Shown here: positions 10,815 to 19,012 of the stretch, one piece after another | Numbering within the stretch: the stretch's first letter is position 1 | Layout of the letters: the number at the start of each line of letters is the position of its first letter | Assembly (NCBI GenBank): GCA_000708525.1 | Contig: JMRP01000006.1 | Coordinates: 1 to 64,000 of the forward strand | DNA length: 64,000 nt | Direction: 5' to 3' | Origin: Cyanobium sp. CACIAM 14 | Lineage (GTDB): Bacteria > Cyanobacteriota > Cyanobacteriia > PCC-6307 > Cyanobiaceae | Position numbers and translations under genes: made by a program | The notes under the pieces: model-generated | Told to the model about the DNA's origin: nothing | What the model saw: only the letters and a program-made list of their open reading frames with translations | Database searches by the model: none

Positions 10815-11870
10815 GTGCCGCTCAGGGCAGACACCGCTGGGACGACGGCCTCCCTCCGGGGCATGGCTCTGGTGGGCTGCGGCCGTGCCCTTCCGGCGGC
10901 CAGCATCAGCAATGACCAGCTGAGCGAGAGAGTCGAGACCAACGACGACTGGATCCGCAGCCGCACCGGCATCGCCGCCCGCAGGGTGGCCGGCCCCGGC
11001 GAGACCGTGACCACGCTGGCCGCGGAGGCCGGTCGGGCCGCCCTCGACCATGCAGGCTGGGCCCCCGGGGAGGTGGATCTGATCCTGCTGGCCACCTCCA
11101 GCCCCGACGATCTGTTCGGCACGGCACCGCGGGTGCAGGCGGCCCTGGGGGCCAGCCGGGCGGTGGCCTTCGACCTCACCGCCGCCTGCAGCGGCTTCCT
11201 GTTCGCCCTGATCACCGCCGCCCAGTACATCCGCGGAGGGGCGATGCAGCGAGTGCTGGTGATCGGCGCCGACCAGCTCAGCCGCTGGCTCGACTGGGAC
11301 GATCGCCGCACCTGCGTGCTCTTCGGCGACGGGGCCGGTGCCGTGGCCGTCCAGGCCTGCCGACCCGACGACGACGGGCTGCTGGGCTTCCGCATGCATT
11401 CGGACGGCAGCCGCAACGCCTGCCTCACGCTGGCCCAGGTGGATGTACGGAGGCCCCTGCTGGGGGGGCTCTCCCACCAGTCGGGCGGTTTCGCCCCGAT
11501 CCACATGAACGGCCAGGAGGTCTACAAGTTCGCCGTGCGCGAGGTGCCCGCGGTGCTCGCCGAGCTGCTGGAGGCCAGCGGCACGGATCCGGCCGCCGTC
11601 GACTGGCTGCTGCTGCACCAGGCCAACCAGCGCATCCTCGATGCGGTGGCCGAACGCTTCGCCATGCCCGCCTCGAAGGTGCTCAGCAACCTGGCCGCCT
11701 ACGGGAACACCTCGGCCGCCACGATCCCCCTCATGCTCGACGAGGCGGTGCGCGACGGGCGGGTGGGGGCCGGCGACCTGATCGCCAGCAGCGGCTTCGG
11801 CGCCGGCCTGAGCTGGGGCGCCGCCCTGTTCCGCTGGAGCGGTCCGGGGACCCCGCCGGCCGACGCCTAA
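10815..11870 (+). CDS. fabH: 3-oxoacyl-ACP synthase III (FabH)
   Basis: A 351-residue thiolase-fold enzyme that condenses acetyl-CoA with malonyl-ACP to start fatty-acid synthesis. The catalytic triad is visible: Cys in TAACSGF, His in HQANQRI and Asn in GNTSAA. The GTG at 10815 gives a short extra N-terminus; the ATG at 10863 (MALVGCG) is an equally good start, because family similarity begins there. It lies 25 bases after plsX and 27 before fabD. Confidence 0.95.
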   Translation: MPLRADTAGTTASLRGMALVGCGRALPAASISNDQLSERVETNDDWIRSRTGIAARRVAGPGETVTTLAAEAGRAALDHAGWAPGEVDLILLATSSPDDLFGTAPRVQAALGASRAVAFDLTAACSGFLFALITAAQYIRGGAMQRVLVIGADQLSRWLDWDDRRTCVLFGDGAGAVAVQACRPDDDGLLGFRMHSDGSRNACLTLAQVDVRRPLLGGLSHQSGGFAPIHMNGQEVYKFAVREVPAVLAELLEASGTDPAAVDWLLLHQANQRILDAVAERFAMPASKVLSNLAAYGNTSAATIPLMLDEAVRDGRVGAGDLIASSGFGAGLSWGAALFRWSGPGTPPADA

Positions 11871-11897
11871 TCTCCTGCCGTTGAACGGAGGGCTGGC

Positions 11898-12806
11898 ATG
11901 GCCATCGCCTGGGTGTTTCCGGGACAGGGCTCGCAGAAGCCGGGGATGGCGGAGGGGGTGATCGGTCTGCCCGGGGCCCGGGAGCGGTTCGATCGGGCCT
12001 CCGAGCGGCTCGGGCGGGACCTGCTGGCGATCTGCGCCGGCGCAGAGACGGACGGAGCTGAGGTAGCTGGAGCCCCCGGGGACCTCAACGACACCCGCAA
12101 CACCCAGCCGGCCCTGTTCGTGATCGAAAGTCTGCTGGTGGACGAACTGCGGCGCCAGGGACGCCAGGCCGAGCTGGTGGCGGGCCACAGCCTGGGCGAG
12201 TTGGTGGCGCTTTACGCCGCCGGGGTGTTCGACGCCGAGACCGGCCTGGCGCTGATGCAGCGCCGCAGCGAGCTGATGGCCGCCGCCGGCGGCGGGGCCA
12301 TGGCCGCGGTGATGGGCTTCGACCGCGACGAACTCGAGCGGGTGGTGGCCGCCACCGAGGGCGTGGTCATCGCCAACGACAACAGCGCCGCCCAGGTGGT
12401 GCTCTCGGGAACGCCGGAAGCAGTGGCGAGCGTCAGCGCCACGGTCCGCTGCAAGCGGGCGATCCCCCTGGCCGTGTCCGGCGCCTTCCATTCCCCCTTC
12501 ATGGCCGCCGCCGCCGAGGCCTTCGCCGCCACCCTCGAGGCGGTCCCCTTCGCCGATGCGCGGATCCCCGTGCTCAGCAACGCCGATCCCCGGCCCGCGA
12601 CCTCGGCCGCCGTCCTCAAGGAGCGCCTGCGGCAGCAGATGACCATGGGTGTGCGCTGGCGGGAGACCATGGAACAGCTGGTGAGCGCCGGCATCGGCAC
12701 CGCCGTCGAGATCGGTCCCGGGAATGTGCTCAGCGGCCTGATCAAGCGCAGCTGCCCGGCCATCGAGACCGCCCAGATCGCGAGCGCCGCCGACCTGGGG
12801 CTGTGA
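11898..12806 (+). CDS. fabD: Malonyl-CoA:ACP transacylase (FabD)
   Basis: A 302-residue cytosolic enzyme that transfers malonyl from CoA to ACP. It starts MAIAWVFPGQGSQKPGM, with the oxyanion-hole Gln in the GQGSQ motif, nucleophile Ser98 in GHSLGE and the catalytic His in GAFHSPFM. Length is typical. Its TGA overlaps the GTG of the acyltransferase by 4 bases. Confidence 0.96.
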   Translation: MAIAWVFPGQGSQKPGMAEGVIGLPGARERFDRASERLGRDLLAICAGAETDGAEVAGAPGDLNDTRNTQPALFVIESLLVDELRRQGRQAELVAGHSLGELVALYAAGVFDAETGLALMQRRSELMAAAGGGAMAAVMGFDRDELERVVAATEGVVIANDNSAAQVVLSGTPEAVASVSATVRCKRAIPLAVSGAFHSPFMAAAAEAFAATLEAVPFADARIPVLSNADPRPATSAAVLKERLRQQMTMGVRWRETMEQLVSAGIGTAVEIGPGNVLSGLIKRSCPAIETAQIASAADLGL

Positions 12807-13528
12807 GGCGCCGACGCCGCCCACCGGCCGATCCCCCTGCCCTGCTGAGCACTCCCCGGCCCAGCCTCACCTACCGGCTGATCAGCTACCTGCTGGTGTT
12901 CCCCGTCTACCGCCTCCTGTTCCGGGGCCGCACCGCGGGCAACGCCAACGTGCCGATGGAGGGAGCCGTGGTGGTGGTGGCCAACCACGGCTCCCATCTG
13001 GACCCGCCCCTGCTGGGCCACGCCCTGGGCCGGCCCGTGGCCTTCATGGCCAAGGCCGAGCTGTTCCGGGTGCCGCTGCTGGGGCCGATCATCCGGGCCT
13101 GCGGCGCCTACCCGGTGGAGCGGGGCGCCGGCGACCGCGAGGCGATCCGCACCGCCACCGACCGGCTGCTGCAGGGCTGGGCCACCGGCGTCTTCCTGGA
13201 CGGCACCCGCCAGCGGGATGGCCGGGTCAACAGACCCCAGCCGGGGGCGGCGCTGCTGGCGGCCCGGGCTGGCGTGCCCCTGCTGCCGGTGGCGATCATC
13301 AACAGCCACCTGGCCCTGGGGCCTGGTGGCAAGGGTCCTCGGCTGGTGCCGATCCACATCCGCATCGGCACCCCCATTCCGCCACCCGCCTCCCGTCGCC
13401 GGAGCGATCTGGATGCGGTCACCCTGGCCGCCCAGGAGCAGATCAACCGGATGCTCGACCTGGGCCCGATCAGAGGATCCCTGCTTTCTCCAGCCAGGGA
13501 GCGACCCGCTCTTCCACCCACGGCCTGA
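12803..13528 (+). CDS. plsC: 1-acyl-sn-glycerol-3-phosphate acyltransferase (PlsC-like)
   Basis: A 241-residue membrane-associated acyltransferase that would make phosphatidic acid from lysophosphatidic acid. The NHGSHLD motif (H62 to D67) is the HX4D catalytic site. The usual FPEGTR block is FLDGTRQRDG here, a mild divergence. A hydrophobic segment near residues 24-40 may anchor it. The GTG start overlaps fabD. The last 59 bases overlap the 3' end of the opposing ydcF-like gene, so the C-terminal tail is probably non-essential. Confidence 0.87.
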   Translation: MRRRRRPPADPPALLSTPRPSLTYRLISYLLVFPVYRLLFRGRTAGNANVPMEGAVVVVANHGSHLDPPLLGHALGRPVAFMAKAELFRVPLLGPIIRACGAYPVERGAGDREAIRTATDRLLQGWATGVFLDGTRQRDGRVNRPQPGAALLAARAGVPLLPVAIINSHLALGPGGKGPRLVPIHIRIGTPIPPPASRRRSDLDAVTLAAQEQINRMLDLGPIRGSLLSPARERPALPPTA

Positions 13529-14183
13529 TGTCCCGGCCGCTGACCACCCAGAGGGCGGCCCGCACCCCATCCCGCCAGAGCCGCCCCCGGCCCTCGACGA
13601 CGCAGAGGGAGCCGCAGGGCACCGACACAGGCGTGAGGTGGATGCCGCGGCTGCCGGCGACGATCCGTCCCACCAGCAGGGCCCGCTCCATGTGATCGCT
13701 GGAGGTGACGAGCAGGGCGTGGCGGATGTGGGCCTTGCGGAGGTCGTCGACCAGGGAGGTGAAGTTCGAGACCGTGTCGCGGGCACGGTAATCCAGCTGG
13801 ACCTGCCGGGCCGGCAGACCTTCCTTCTGCTGGAACAGCCAGTGGGCGTACTCGGGGTTGGTGCCGCCGGTCACCACCACCGGCAGGCCGTCGCTGCGGG
13901 CCAGGCGGGCCGCCGCCGCCTCCCGGTCGGCGTCTCCTCCCAGCACCAGGATCATCTGGGGCGGCGGCGGGGTGGGCCACCACCAGCCGCGCGAGAGCCA
14001 CAGCAGACCGAGGCCCAGCAGACCGAGACCCACCAGCCGTCCCGGAAAGCGGCGGCGGCGGCGAACCGGCGGCAGCGGCCGCGGGCGGCGCTCCCGGGTG
14101 GATTTCTGCGCCGCCACCGGCCCGGCGGCAACCCGGCGGCGGCGCCGGCGAGGCCGGGGGCGGGGCTCGGGCCGGCTCAGCAC
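13470..14183 (-). CDS. YdcF/DUF218-family membrane protein
   Basis: A 237-residue protein with an Arg/Pro-rich cytoplasmic N-terminus, one transmembrane segment near residues 48-62 (GRLVGLGLLGLGLLWL), and a DUF218 domain. That domain starts at ILVLGGDADRE and includes VVTGG and a DTVSNF-type motif. DUF218 proteins such as YdcF and SanA act in the envelope, but their substrate is unsettled. The GTG at 14183 is chosen because it overlaps the tsaB stop; the longer open frame upstream is a shadow of tsaB. It is last of ycf34-tsaB-ydcF and converges into plsC. Confidence 0.82.
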   Translation of the reverse strand: MLSRPEPRPRPRRRRRRVAAGPVAAQKSTRERRPRPLPPVRRRRRFPGRLVGLGLLGLGLLWLSRGWWWPTPPPPQMILVLGGDADREAAAARLARSDGLPVVVTGGTNPEYAHWLFQQKEGLPARQVQLDYRARDTVSNFTSLVDDLRKAHIRHALLVTSSDHMERALLVGRIVAGSRGIHLTPVSVPCGSLCVVEGRGRLWRDGVRAALWVVSGRDIRPWVEERVAPWLEKAGIL

Positions 14184-14830
14184 GGGAGCGCCTCCACCGG
14201 ACTGGTGGGATAGAGGGGCAGGACCGGCTGCCAGGGGGCGTCCAGGCCCGCGGCCGCGATCGCCTCGCTGAGCGTCAGCAGCTGGAGCACGTCGTCGGGC
14301 AGATCGACCCGGGCGGCATGCACGGGGGTGTCCCCCAGCTCGCCGGCGGAGCGGTGGAGCCGGGGAACCTCCAGCTCGACCACCCCGCCCGGCCGGGCCG
14401 GATCGGCGGCGTACAGGCCCGCCACCACCCCGCGGCGGGGCAGGTCCTGCACCAGCCAGAAGGGACCCGCGCCGGGGGGATCGGGACCGGTGAGGAGGCG
14501 GCGCGCCATCAGCAGGAAGCTGCTGACCCCATCGAGGGGAACCTCCAGCTGCTGGGCGAGGGTGCGGGCCAGCACCACCGTCAGACGGGTGCCGGTGAAG
14601 CCGCCCGGACCGGTGGCCACCGCCAGGCGCCCCAGATCCGGCCAGGCGCTGGCGGGAAGCACCGCTTCGATGCTCTCGAACAGGCCATTGGAGAGGGAAC
14701 GGCCCAGCGGGAAGCAGGCCAGGCGCTCGGGCTCCGCCGCCCCGAGGCGCTGCAGACCGACGCCGAGGCTGTCGCTGGAGCTGTGCAGGGCCAGCAGCCA
14801 GGGGCCACCGCCGGCGACCGGGCCCCTCAT
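14177..14830 (-). CDS. tsaB: tRNA N6-threonylcarbamoyladenosine protein TsaB
   Basis: A 217-residue ASKHA-fold protein that partners TsaD in making the t6A modification at A37 of ANN-decoding tRNAs. It has LLALHSSSDSLGVGL at the N-terminus and ATGPGGFTGTRLTV, the hallmark of the family, near residue 72. The ATG at 14830 overlaps the Ycf34 stop by 4 bases, which fixes the start. No complete ATPase motif is expected, since TsaB is the non-catalytic partner. Confidence 0.92.
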   Translation of the reverse strand: MRGPVAGGGPWLLALHSSSDSLGVGLQRLGAAEPERLACFPLGRSLSNGLFESIEAVLPASAWPDLGRLAVATGPGGFTGTRLTVVLARTLAQQLEVPLDGVSSFLLMARRLLTGPDPPGAGPFWLVQDLPRRGVVAGLYAADPARPGGVVELEVPRLHRSAGELGDTPVHAARVDLPDDVLQLLTLSEAIAAAGLDAPWQPVLPLYPTSPVEALPC

Positions 14831-15090
14831 GTCGGCAGCGGCTCCTCGGGCCTGCAGCGCCGCCAGCGGCCCGGATCGGCCCGGAAGTCGGAGCAGGCCC
14901 GCACGTCCCACTCCACCCCGACCCCGCCCGGCCCACCGCCGGCCTCCAGAGCGATCACCTGGACGTGGATGCGGGGCTGGCTGGGGCTGAAATCGGGGCA
15001 GGGATTGAGATGGTCGACGCCATGCTGGCGTTCGACCGCGTGGTAGGCCTGACAGCGGTCGACCCAGTGGCAATCCACGCAGATGCACAT
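14827..15090 (-). CDS. ycf34: Ycf34 family iron-sulfur protein
   Basis: An 87-residue conserved protein of cyanobacteria and red-algal plastids. It begins MCICVDCHWVDRCQAYHAVE, with three clustered cysteines and another pair downstream (NPCPDF, RACSDF). In Synechocystis, Ycf34 binds an iron-sulfur cluster and affects photosynthetic electron transport. A longer start at 15117 is possible, but the family begins at MCIC. It heads the ycf34-tsaB-ydcF operon and is divergent from the tRNA nucleotidyltransferase, leaving only about 28 bases between starts. Confidence 0.88.
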   Translation of the reverse strand: MCICVDCHWVDRCQAYHAVERQHGVDHLNPCPDFSPSQPRIHVQVIALEAGGGPGGVGVEWDVRACSDFRADPGRWRRCRPEEPLPT

Positions 15091-15118
15091 GCCGCCGTGG
15101 CCCAGCAGGGCGCCCATT

Positions 15119-16282
15119 GTGGCGTCTGATCCGGCGCGTCAAGCCCGGGAGCTGTGGCAGGCCCTGGCCCCGGAGCGCTGGCCCCTGCCCCCCCGGCAGC
15201 TGCCGGCTGGGACGGTGCTGGTGGGGGGAGCGGTGCGGGATGGGCTGTTGGGCCGCCTGACGGCGAAGCCGGACCTCGACCTCGTGGTGCCCGTCGATGC
15301 CATCGCGCTGGCCCGCAGCCTGGGCCGGAGGCTGGGCGGCAGCTGCGTGGTGCTGGACCCGCAGCGATCGATCGCCAGGCTGGTGCTGGCGGGCTGGACC
15401 ATCGACCTGGCCCGGTGTGCCGGTGGCGATCTGAGGGCCGATCTGGGCCGGCGCGACTTCACCGTCAACGCCATCGCCCTGCCCCTGCCGGCCACGCCTG
15501 CAGCGGACGGCCGAGCCGCCGCGGAGCTGCAGCTGATCGACCCCTGCGGCGGGATCTCCGATCTGGCGGCGGAGAGGATCGTGGCGATCAGCGAGGCCAA
15601 CCTGCTCGACGACCCGCTGCGGCTGCTGCGGGGGGTGCGGCTGGCCTGCGAACTGGAGTTCACGATCGCGCCGGGCACCTGGGAGCTGCTCCAGCGCCAC
15701 CGGCAACGGATCGACGCCGTGGCCGGCGAGCGCGTGCTGGCGGAGCTGGAGCGCCTGGCCCGGTCCTCCCATGGACATCAGGGACTGGCCCGTGCCCTGC
15801 AGGCGGGGCTGCTGCAGCCGTGGGGGGCCGTGGGCGGGGACGGAAGGCTGCTGGAGATCCTCGGGCCCCACCGCCCAGGGGTCTGCGGCCTGACTCCCGA
15901 GGAGGGGGCCTGGGCCCTGCCGCTGGCACGGCTGGCGGCCGTGCTGACTGGTCCGGCGCTGGAACGGCTGCGGGCCAGCCGGCGGCTGCAGCAGCGCTGC
16001 CAGCGGCTGCGCCGCTGGCGCGAGCGGCTCCTGGAGGCCTCCGGGCCAGCCAACCCGCCGACCCTGGACATCCTGGCCGAAGCGGAGCGGCTGGAACTGC
16101 AGCGCCAGCTGGAGGAGGACCTGCCTGCCCTGCTGCTGCATCTGGAGGGGCCCGGGGCCAGGCGGGCCCTCGAGCGCTGGCGGAACCCGGAGGATCCGCT
16201 CTACCACCCCAGGCCTCCCCTCGATGGCCGCCAGCTCCAGCGCCTGCTCGGCCTTCCCCCGGCCCCCAGCTGGGCCGCCTGA
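15119..16282 (+). CDS. cca: tRNA nucleotidyltransferase / poly(A) polymerase family (CCA-adding type)
   Basis: A 387-residue class II nucleotidyltransferase, predicted to add or repair the CCA end of tRNAs. The head domain has GGAVRDGLLG, the DLD metal-binding motif, the RRDFTVNA stretch and the RLLRGVRLACEL neck motif. The GTG at 15119 is chosen because it sits just before the alignable region; starts at 15083 are possible but would overlap ycf34. The C-terminal half is Leu/Arg-rich and helical as in the family. CCA- and A-adding enzymes cannot be told apart from sequence with confidence. Confidence 0.87.
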   Translation: MASDPARQARELWQALAPERWPLPPRQLPAGTVLVGGAVRDGLLGRLTAKPDLDLVVPVDAIALARSLGRRLGGSCVVLDPQRSIARLVLAGWTIDLARCAGGDLRADLGRRDFTVNAIALPLPATPAADGRAAAELQLIDPCGGISDLAAERIVAISEANLLDDPLRLLRGVRLACELEFTIAPGTWELLQRHRQRIDAVAGERVLAELERLARSSHGHQGLARALQAGLLQPWGAVGGDGRLLEILGPHRPGVCGLTPEEGAWALPLARLAAVLTGPALERLRASRRLQQRCQRLRRWRERLLEASGPANPPTLDILAEAERLELQRQLEEDLPALLLHLEGPGARRALERWRNPEDPLYHPRPPLDGRQLQRLLGLPPAPSWAA

Positions 16283-16515
16283 TCGACCACCTCACCTGCG
16301 AGCGGGCCTTCGGACGGCTGCCCGAAACGGCAGCGACGGACACAGCGGCACCAGCCGGTCCGGCCACCACCACCGCCCTGGTGGCGGAGGCCAGCCGCTG
16401 GCTGCGCCGTCAGAACGAGACTTCGGAGAGGGACCCTCGGCGTGATTAACTGCTCTGGAATGGCGTGATCGCACCGCCTGTCACAGTTTTTTCCTCCTTC
16501 CCGAGCCCCCCTGCC

Positions 16516-16941
16516 ATGAGCGTTCGTCTCTACGTCGGCAATCTGCCGCAAACCTTTGATGCCAAGGAGCTGGAAGCGCTCTTCTCGAACGTGGGAGAGG
16601 GGGTCCGCTTCAAGGCCGTGAACGACCGGGAGACCGGTGCCTGCCGCGGCTTCGGCTTCGCCAACGTGGATGACCTGGCCCTGGCCGAGGCGGTGATCGC
16701 CCAGCTCAACGGCAAGGATTTCGGTGGCAGCGCCCTGCGGATCGAGATCTCCGAGCAGCGCCGCGACGGCCGTGCCGCCGCCGGTTCCGACCGGCGTCCC
16801 GGCAATGCAGCGGCCGCCCGCAAGAGCGTCAACAAGGTGGTGCATGCCGATTCCGTCGGCGAAGGGGCCCCCGATCCCCGCTGGGCGGCCGAGCTGGCGA
16901 AGCTGAAGAACCTGCTGGCCAACCAGAAGGCGGCGGTCTGA
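16516..16941 (+). CDS. RRM-domain RNA-binding protein
   Basis: A 141-residue cyanobacterial Rbp-type protein. One RNA-recognition motif spans residues 1-80, with RNP2 LYVGNL (4-9) and RNP1 RGFGFANV near residue 43. The tail contains Arg-rich and Ala-rich stretches and ends in a short amphipathic helix, LAKLKNLLANQ. Such Rbp proteins respond to cold and help mRNA localisation or stability in cyanobacteria. A strong hairpin follows 32 bases after the stop. Confidence 0.92.
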   Translation: MSVRLYVGNLPQTFDAKELEALFSNVGEGVRFKAVNDRETGACRGFGFANVDDLALAEAVIAQLNGKDFGGSALRIEISEQRRDGRAAAGSDRRPGNAAAARKSVNKVVHADSVGEGAPDPRWAAELAKLKNLLANQKAAV

Positions 16942-16973
16942 GCCACGGCGGCGGCCCCTGCGCCATCCCGCAG

Positions 16974-17002
16974 CCCCAAGGTGCCGTGACGGCACCTTGG
17001 GG
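16974..17002 (+). terminator. Hairpin terminator after the RRM gene
   Basis: A perfect inverted repeat, CCCCAAGGTGCC and GGCACCTTGGGG, with a 5-base loop (GTGAC). No T-run follows on the + strand, so it may end transcription poorly on its own or protect the 3' end of the rbp mRNA. It lies at the border between the conserved genes and the accessory block. Confidence 0.75.
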
Positions 17003-17040
17003 CCTCGCCGCCTGACCTTGCCCCTCTCAGACCTGCACGG

Positions 17041-17220
17041 TCAAGGCAGCACGGCCATCAGGCCGATCACACCGATGAAGATCGCCAGGAAGACGAAGCC
17101 CATCCGCGTCATCTTGCGCTCATGGTTGTCGATGCCCGCCTGAACGTCATCGCTCACTTGTTGCCTGAATGCGGAGATGGTCCGCTCCTTCTCTTCGGGG
17201 GGAATGGGCTGGAGGCTCAT
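17041..17220 (-). CDS. 59-residue single-pass membrane protein
   Basis: A small open frame from an ATG at 17220 to a TGA at 17041. The first ~38 residues are polar, beginning MSLQPIPPEEKERTISAF and including a DNHERKM stretch. Residues ~39-58 form one transmembrane helix (MGFVFLAIFIGVIGLMAVL). The organisation suggests a tail-anchored peptide with a cytoplasmic helix. Function unknown. It lies 67 bases after the cyclic-nucleotide-domain gene on the same strand, so it may belong to that transcript. Confidence 0.65.
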   Translation of the reverse strand: MSLQPIPPEEKERTISAFRQQVSDDVQAGIDNHERKMTRMGFVFLAIFIGVIGLMAVLP

Positions 17221-17287
17221 CGGCTCTGCAGGGCGGGCGGGGAAGCGGGTTGGTGATCATGGGACGAAATCTCGGCGGATCGCGGCC

Positions 17288-17806
17288 TCAACCCCGGTGA
17301 AAGTACCAGTAGGAACCGATCGCCAGCAGCACCATCAGCACGATGGGCACCGCGATCGCCGCCATGCCGTTGTGGCTCCTCACCACCCGGCCCTCATGGG
17401 CGACCACCGCCTCGCGGATGCTTGCCTGCATCTCCTCCCGCAGCCGGGCCAGGTCGGATTCGAGGGTTTCGTTGGAGTAGAGGTCCCTGAGACGATCGAA
17501 GACGCTGCGCCCCAGGACGAGACTGCGCTCCGGGTGCTCGAACAGCAGGTCCATCAGCTCGTCCCGGCTGAACACCAGCAGTTCCGAGGGGCGCGCCGCC
17601 CTGGCCGTGTGCGCTCGCGGGCGGCCGTCGATCACCTCCAGTTCGCCGAAGACATGGCCGGGACCATGGCGACCGTCCACTCCCTCGCCGGTTTCGGGAT
17701 AGAGGGTGATCAGTTCGATCGCACCTGTCCGGACGAGATAGACATCCTCCCCGCTGTCGCCGCTTCGATAAGCGAACTCGCCGGGCTCGAGATGGAGCTT
17801 TCGCAA
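17288..17806 (-). CDS. Membrane-tethered cyclic-nucleotide-binding-domain protein
   Basis: A 172-residue protein. Residues 1-95 form a CRP-like cNMP-binding fold (EPGEFAYRSGDSGEDVYLV, GHVFGELEVIDGRPR). A coiled region follows, then one transmembrane helix near 148-166 (MAAIAVPIVLMVLLAIGSYW). There is no helix-turn-helix, so it is not a CRP regulator; it may sense a cyclic nucleotide at the membrane. It begins at a TTG (17806), because an in-frame TGA lies about 40 bases upstream and no ATG intervenes. It is divergent from the first Rieske gene. Confidence 0.75.
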   Translation of the reverse strand: MRKLHLEPGEFAYRSGDSGEDVYLVRTGAIELITLYPETGEGVDGRHGPGHVFGELEVIDGRPRAHTARAARPSELLVFSRDELMDLLFEHPERSLVLGRSVFDRLRDLYSNETLESDLARLREEMQASIREAVVAHEGRVVRSHNGMAAIAVPIVLMVLLAIGSYWYFHRG

Positions 17807-17898
17807 CGCTGACAGATCAATATCGAGTCACTCTAAATCCTCAGACCATCTCAACTTGGATCCACGGCTAAACGGTGCTAAAAACGGCCGGTGATCCC

Positions 17899-19011
17899 AT
17901 GGAAGCCGTGTCGCAAGGACTTTCGCAAGGAGTCTCGCCTGGAGCCTCAGCCGAAGTCTCCCCAGGCCTCTCCCAGGCAGAGTCTCCTGGGTCCTCGATA
18001 GGAATGACTCCGGGGCTGGAGAATTTCTGGTACGCGGTGGAACATGCCCACGCGCTGAAGGATCGCCCTGTCTCGGTCACGCTGCTGGGGCGCCGCTATC
18101 TGCTGTTCCGCGACGCAGCCGGCCGGCCCCATGGCCTGGCGGATTACTGCGCCCACCGGGGAGCGAGTCTGGGCCTGGGCTGGATCGAAGGATCCTGTGT
18201 GCGCTGCCCGTACCACGGCTGGAGCTACGACACGGAGGGACACTGCGTGCGGATTCCGGCCGATCCGCCGGGCACACCGATTCCGGCCCGGGCCCGGATG
18301 CGAACCTTCCCGGTCAGGGAGCAGTCCGGCTTCCTCTGGATCTTCCCCGGCGAGGCGCAGCGGGCCGCCGACGTGCCGATTCCCCCCTTCCCCGAACTGG
18401 ATCAGCCGGGCTGGCGCGCCGTCAGCGGTCACTACACCTGGAACGCCCACTTCAGCCGGGTGGTCGAGTCGGGGCTGGACACCTCCCACGCCCCCTTCGT
18501 GCACAGACCCTTCTTCGGCAACCGGGAGGAGGCGAGCGTGGAAAGCCTGGACATCCTGAGCGAACCCGACAGGGTCTCCACCCATCACAAGGTGAAACCG
18601 CCCAAGCGGGTCGGCCTGCTCAAATACATCGTGAAGAAGGAACGGAGCCATTCCAGCGCGACCCTCACCGGCTATCTTCCCAATGTGAACAGGATCGCAC
18701 TCGACTTCAACTGGAAGGGTTTTCAGTACATCTACTTCGCCAGCAACATTCCGGTAGACGACAACACGACCCTCACCAAGTGGATCGGTGTCCGCAATTT
18801 CCTCCCCTACCGCTGGGCCGACGGCAACTCCATCCGCAACACGGTCGACACCTATGAGGAGGACAGGGCGGTGGTGGAAACCCAGCCACGGGGGCCGTCC
18901 TGGACCAGCCAGGGCGACGAGCTGCTGCTGGCCTCCGATCAGCTGATCCTTGCCTACCGGCGGGCACTTGCCCGGGCCTGTCCGGCGGCGTCGGGCGTGG
19001 CGGCGCGCTGA
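17899..19011 (+). CDS. Rieske non-heme iron oxygenase, paralogue 1
   Basis: An aromatic-ring-hydroxylating-type alpha subunit of about 370 residues. The Rieske 2Fe-2S site is CAH-x16-CPYH and the mononuclear iron site is the DTSHAPFVH motif (D-x2-H-x4-H); both are complete, so it should be active. The fold resembles the pheophorbide a oxygenase/Lls1 group. The first ~40 residues are a Ser/Pro/Gly-rich repeat, and homology begins at ATG 18004 (MTPGLENFWYAV); starts at 17875 (GTG), 17899 and 18004 are all possible. No dedicated reductase lies nearby, so electrons may come from host ferredoxin. The stop at 19011 is one base before the next Rieske gene. Confidence 0.85.
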   Translation: MEAVSQGLSQGVSPGASAEVSPGLSQAESPGSSIGMTPGLENFWYAVEHAHALKDRPVSVTLLGRRYLLFRDAAGRPHGLADYCAHRGASLGLGWIEGSCVRCPYHGWSYDTEGHCVRIPADPPGTPIPARARMRTFPVREQSGFLWIFPGEAQRAADVPIPPFPELDQPGWRAVSGHYTWNAHFSRVVESGLDTSHAPFVHRPFFGNREEASVESLDILSEPDRVSTHHKVKPPKRVGLLKYIVKKERSHSSATLTGYLPNVNRIALDFNWKGFQYIYFASNIPVDDNTTLTKWIGVRNFLPYRWADGNSIRNTVDTYEEDRAVVETQPRGPSWTSQGDELLLASDQLILAYRRALARACPAASGVAAR

Positions 19012-19012
19012 G

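Noticed and set aside
14184-14936. Extension of the YdcF frame upstream to 14936
   Set aside because: It overlaps tsaB entirely in another frame with no similarity.
14831-16207. Extension of the tsaB frame upstream to 16207
   Set aside because: It lies antisense to the CCA-adding gene and lacks family similarity; tsaB is fixed by its ATGA overlap with ycf34.
15154-16449. 431-residue + frame alongside the CCA-adding gene
   Set aside because: Gly/Ala-rich shadow of the true frame.
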